DNA of 64,000 nucleotides, taken from contig JBASDX010000008.1 in assembly GCA_049652385.1 (NCBI GenBank), positions 248,001 to 312,000 on the forward strand. The letters are read 5' to 3'. This document shows, piece after piece, positions 60,813 through 64,000 of this stretch. The DNA is from DMER64 sp049652385 (GTDB taxonomy: Bacteria > Bacteroidota > Bacteroidia > Bacteroidales > UBA932). Positions within the stretch are counted from its first letter, which is position 1. Each line of letters opens with the position of its first letter. The translations under genes and the position numbers were made by a program. The notes under the pieces are model-generated. The model saw only the letters and a list, made by a program, of their open reading frames with translations. It was not told the origin of the DNA and searched no databases.

Positions 60813-63798
60813 TAAAATAATGCTTTATATATTCTCTTAAATTGATGCGTATGCTGTCAATTCTAAATGATAGTGCAGGAAGTTTTTCATCTGTGAAGAG
60901 TATACGTCCCGGAACGATTTTATACTTTTCCGGCGTACCTTGCACATCAATACCCACGCGGAACGGCAGTGGAGATTTAAGCAGTGAGATATGGTAATGA
61001 AACGTTTGGTCTATATGATGCGAACCGGCTATGGCCGCTTTGTACCGGTCTATTTGCATAATGAAAGGAAACACATCCACCCGGTTATCCGATACCAAGG
61101 CTTCTACATTTATACTGTCAATCAAATTGAGTGCTTTCTTTTTGAAAAACAACCTGGAAGAAATTTCAGAAAATGTTTTTCCATCCAACAGTACCAATCC
61201 GTTTCCTTTAATGCGACATGCTCCTTGCAAGGTTGGTAATATAAGGTTCATGGTTGTATCCAAACCTGTTGTGGCCGCCAGTTGTAAATCTACAAGCCCT
61301 CTGAAAGACTGCATCATGGGAAATAACGTATCCATGGAAGGCAGGAGTTGTGTAACTTCTTCCAGCAAAACGTCTTGCATTTCCAGGTCTATCCCTGCCA
61401 TCAGGCTGTCTTTAGTCGGAGTGGCATACAAAGCACTCAAACGGAAATTGCCGGCGGCGGATTGGGCTTGCAGATCTTTGATATGCAATCTTCTGTTGGC
61501 GGCCAGCAATAACCCGCTTACATCTTTCAGGTGAAGGTGGCGGTAATAGGTGTTAGCTACTTGTAAAAATACACGCAGAGAAATATTTCCGGGAACAATC
61601 AGTAAAGGATCTTCCGTCGTTTTTTCTTCTCTCTCCGAACGAGTTCCGGTTGCACTGAGAGCGCGGATAAGTTCGTTACTTTCCAACGTATCGCCTTGAA
61701 GGTGCAAATCAAGCCCTAGTCTTGCCTTTCCAATGAGCGCTCTGCGAACTCCGCTCAATGTCCCTTTCAATTGTACGTCCGATTGTCCGGCTTTGAGGTC
61801 TGCGTGGTGAATGTGCAATACGTTGTCATTAAGTTCCAGATCAACTGATTGCATATGCGCAGGTAAAGGGAAAACAGAAGAATTCCACGATAAATCATTC
61901 GTTTTAAGCCGTCCGTTTACTTGCCATTTGCGCAATAAACGACGTGTTTCCCGGTCAAAACCAAAATCCCATTGGATATCTGCATGTGAAAATTCATGCA
62001 GTTTACGGATAACGGTACGCCTTTCTGTGCCGGGGTCAGAACGTCGTCTCCGGGTGGTATCTCTGCCGGTTGTTGCAGGGTTTCTGCGGGAGGATGTTTG
62101 CCGGATATTTGTACTCAGTTCCAGTCCTTGTACGGTTATTTGATGATTTCCCAGAATCCCTTCTGCGGCACGGGTGTGAATACGTGCGTATAGTTCCGGT
62201 GTTTTCGTAAGAGGATCGAAAGATTCAAAAGTCAGCTGCATTTCCGCCCCTTCCAAATCCAGGCGGGTTGTATCGTTTACGGTAATACCCATTTTTTTTG
62301 CCGTCAGAGAGCCTGCCAACGGATATTTACCTGTGCTGTCTGCAACAAAAACATCGGGATGTATGTACACATGAACCAACGTGCTGTCAGATTCCCATAA
62401 CCATTGTTTATCAGGGATATGTAACTTAAGTGAAGGTATTTCCAAATGTGAGGACAGGAAAATGTTGTTTACACCATCCAGATTAAAATGCCGCCATTTG
62501 CCTTCAGCCTGCAAGTTCAGGGTGACGGTTCCTTGTGCCTGGTATTCCGGCATGTTTTGAAAACAATCTGCCCATTTTTCTGTATGTACCTGCCCTGCCG
62601 CCGTCAATCGCAGGAAAGGATCGTCTGTATAAGAGGTCAAAGAACCTTGTGCCTGGATTTGAAGGGCTTCATTTTTTACATACAATTTGTGCAAAAGGAA
62701 CGTGCCGTAATCTTTTTTTGCAGGATTGTAGTTGGCTGTAAAAGCCGTTTGAAAGGAAGAAAAAGAAATGTTTTCTTCCGGAAGTTCCAATGGCCCTTTA
62801 CCTGTAGAAACAACAAGCCGGTATGATGGCCAGGCTTTGGTGTTGTAATCATAGGCTCCGTCTATCGTGCATTGGACGGTGATGGGTATATGGGTTACAG
62901 GAACGTTTTCAATGGGTAGAAGCGGGTCGGGATAAGCTCTTGCAAAACCTTTGAAAGAGACGGTATCTATGTCAAGCGACCCCCTGAGCTCCACACTGTC
63001 ACGGTGCAGACCAAGAAAGCCGTTTAATAAATAAGGGGCTTCTCCAATCATGCCTTGGCAGTCGGAAAAATAAAAACGGTCAAAGACATCATCTACGGCT
63101 ATATGTCCTTTAATATGGAAAGGAATGTCGTCAAACAACGTATCGTTTCCCGTAACCAAGGTATTGGTAAAAGTACGTGCCCTTGTTTGAAGACCGGTAT
63201 AAACAGAGCCGCTGTCGCGGTACCTATGGGGTATATCGGGCTGCCTGCGGGAAATACGTAAGGAAAGATTCTCAATGCCGGTATGGTAATAGAGAGAATC
63301 CATCCGGTTATCAAAAGTAAAAAGCAAGGTATCTCTGATGATAATCCTTGTCAAGGATAAACGGTAGGGGAATTCGAGCGTATCGTCACCGGCGGAAAAA
63401 AAATCCAGATTGCTGTTGCCTTGTGGGTCTGTATAAAGATGTATGGTTGCGTTTTGTAAAAAAAGACGAGGGATGGATATGTGGCGATTGAGCAGTGCAG
63501 CGGGTTGTATCAAAGCCCGGGCTTCATGAAACGATAACAGCGTATCGGCTTCTGTTTCTCTGTTTTCTGCAATAAAGCCGTTTTTTAAAACCAGGGAAAT
63601 ATTGGGAAAATGTTTTAATGTTTGTACATCAGCTTCTTCTACATAAATGTGAAGATCCGGGAATTGGTTGACATACTTGTTAACCAGACGTGTAAGACGT
63701 GGCGGAGCAAATATAAATTGTACTGTAACAGATACCATCAGCAGTAACAAGACAATAGTTGCCGTGAGGATCCCGATGAAACGCCAACATTTCTTCAT
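60796..63798 (-). CDS. AsmA-family protein
   Basis: A 1000 aa protein with an N-terminal transmembrane helix (about 8-32) and a long periplasmic region of beta repeats. The AsmA-like N-terminus (LVNKYVNQFPDLHIYVEEADV, positions 39-59) and the C-terminal AsmA-2-type domain (about 780-920) are recognised. A Ser/Arg/Thr-rich insert lies near residues 570-595. AsmA proteins are thought to carry lipids between membranes in the cell envelope. It precedes kdsB with a 17-base overlap, which fits an envelope role. No clean TAnnTTTG box precedes it. Confidence 0.86.
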   Translation of the reverse strand: MKKCWRFIGILTATIVLLLLMVSVTVQFIFAPPRLTRLVNKYVNQFPDLHIYVEEADVQTLKHFPNISLVLKNGFIAENRETEADTLLSFHEARALIQPAALLNRHISIPRLFLQNATIHLYTDPQGNSNLDFFSAGDDTLEFPYRLSLTRIIIRDTLLFTFDNRMDSLYYHTGIENLSLRISRRQPDIPHRYRDSGSVYTGLQTRARTFTNTLVTGNDTLFDDIPFHIKGHIAVDDVFDRFYFSDCQGMIGEAPYLLNGFLGLHRDSVELRGSLDIDTVSFKGFARAYPDPLLPIENVPVTHIPITVQCTIDGAYDYNTKAWPSYRLVVSTGKGPLELPEENISFSSFQTAFTANYNPAKKDYGTFLLHKLYVKNEALQIQAQGSLTSYTDDPFLRLTAAGQVHTEKWADCFQNMPEYQAQGTVTLNLQAEGKWRHFNLDGVNNIFLSSHLEIPSLKLHIPDKQWLWESDSTLVHVYIHPDVFVADSTGKYPLAGSLTAKKMGITVNDTTRLDLEGAEMQLTFESFDPLTKTPELYARIHTRAAEGILGNHQITVQGLELSTNIRQTSSRRNPATTGRDTTRRRRSDPGTERRTVIRKLHEFSHADIQWDFGFDRETRRLLRKWQVNGRLKTNDLSWNSSVFPLPAHMQSVDLELNDNVLHIHHADLKAGQSDVQLKGTLSGVRRALIGKARLGLDLHLQGDTLESNELIRALSATGTRSEREEKTTEDPLLIVPGNISLRVFLQVANTYYRHLHLKDVSGLLLAANRRLHIKDLQAQSAAGNFRLSALYATPTKDSLMAGIDLEMQDVLLEEVTQLLPSMDTLFPMMQSFRGLVDLQLAATTGLDTTMNLILPTLQGACRIKGNGLVLLDGKTFSEISSRLFFKKKALNLIDSINVEALVSDNRVDVFPFIMQIDRYKAAIAGSHHIDQTFHYHISLLKSPLPFRVGIDVQGTPEKYKIVPGRILFTDEKLPALSFRIDSIRINLREYIKHYFNEWEK

Positions 63799-63853
63799 AC
63801 CTGCTAAATTACGTTTTTTTCATATTACAACGCAACAATTAAAAGGTTTTACG

Positions 63854-63861
63854 CATCTTTG
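63854..63861 (+). promoter_or_regulatory. -7-like box (CATCTTTG) of the last lipoprotein, probably leaderless
   Basis: CATCTTTG differs from TAnnTTTG at the first base only and is followed by four bases and the ATG at 63866. It has the same spacing as the other five boxes of this kind. Confidence 0.35.
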
Positions 63862-63865
63862 TAAC

Positions 63866-64000
63866 ATGGTCCAAAAGAGGTATATATTCCTATCTGTTGT
63901 TTTTGTTTTCTTGTTTTTGTGCGGGTGTATAAAACAAGAAACGTTGTTTTATATAAAAAGTAAACCATCTCTGCTGCATGTGGAGAAAGCAGGAGGTACA
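63866..64000 (+). CDS. Lipoprotein, 3' end beyond the window
   Basis: The first 45 codons are visible. A hydrophobic signal peptide ends in the lipobox LCGC (Cys at residue 21), so the protein is a lipoprotein. The following segment (KPSLLHVEKAGGT) resembles the start of a BACON-type beta domain, which is common in Bacteroidota surface proteins, but too little is present to be sure. It is divergent from the AsmA gene, 67 bases apart. No function can be given. Confidence 0.7.
   Translation, partial: MVQKRYIFLSVVFVFLFLCGCIKQETLFYIKSKPSLLHVEKAGGT

Noticed and set aside
63799..63811. A -7 box (TAATTTAG) five bases before the AsmA start as another leaderless promoter
   Set aside because: It mismatches TAnnTTTG at the seventh base and has a different spacing, so it was not counted.

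Overview
The window looks like chromosome of an anaerobic member of the Bacteroidales (Bacteroidota). The evidence is a SusC/SusD pair, a subtilase with a type IX secretion C-terminal domain, a PorV/PorQ-like barrel, a DUF3078 protein, a WbqC protein, the short form of prolyl-tRNA synthetase, and promoter elements of the Bacteroidota type (TTTG about 19-20 bases before TAnnTTTG) with no clear Shine-Dalgarno sequences. NfnAB, an ORP-type MinD/NifX cluster, peroxiredoxin and superoxide dismutase fit an anaerobe that meets oxygen. No phage, insertion sequence, CRISPR array or rRNA is visible. The genus cannot be named from this sequence.

Layout: 1-3000, thiol-disulfide transport (DsbD, cut by the window edge) and a sodium:alanine symporter. 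3000-12200 (minus strand), SusC, SusD and a lipoprotein, then a terminator, then a T9SS subtilase and a PorV/PorQ-like barrel. 12300-17600, an acyltransferase, dipeptidyl peptidase III, a small envelope operon (YtxH, holin-like, 76 aa) and a clostripain-type lipoprotein. 17600-32400, housekeeping: L25-pth-S4 protein with an RNA leader; nucleotidyltransferase-CPBP-ManA; FtsB/DivIC; folP-purB-M64 peptidase (frameshifted)-HAD; tmk-DoxX/MauE; nusA-infB with an attenuator-like leader. 32600-35900, lipid A genes lpxD-lpxC-lpxA plus wbqC. 35900-44400, outer-membrane and low-complexity surface proteins, proS, DUF3078, tilS, sppA. 44450-49950, a His-rich HYC_CC_PP protein with a His-rich TonB receptor (probable metal uptake), and a GH9-deacetylase fusion. 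49960-53780, NfnAB, hisS and an initiator tRNA. 53780-58040, the ORP-like cluster (DUF134, two NifX-type proteins, two ferredoxin-MinD ATPases), divergent from a peroxiredoxin that faces superoxide dismutase. 58090-64000, an RSH protein with a degenerate synthetase site, kdsB, an AsmA-like protein and the start of a lipoprotein.

The DNA is very compact. No gene-free stretch exceeds about 200 bases, and seven convergent gene pairs overlap at their 3' ends. Six genes have a -7 promoter box exactly four bases before the ATG, which predicts leaderless mRNAs. The strongest candidates for under-described biology are the ORP-like cluster with a palindrome in its shared divergent promoter region, the leaderless promoter class, the His-rich metal-uptake pair, the GH9-NodB fusion, and the leaders of L25 and nusA.
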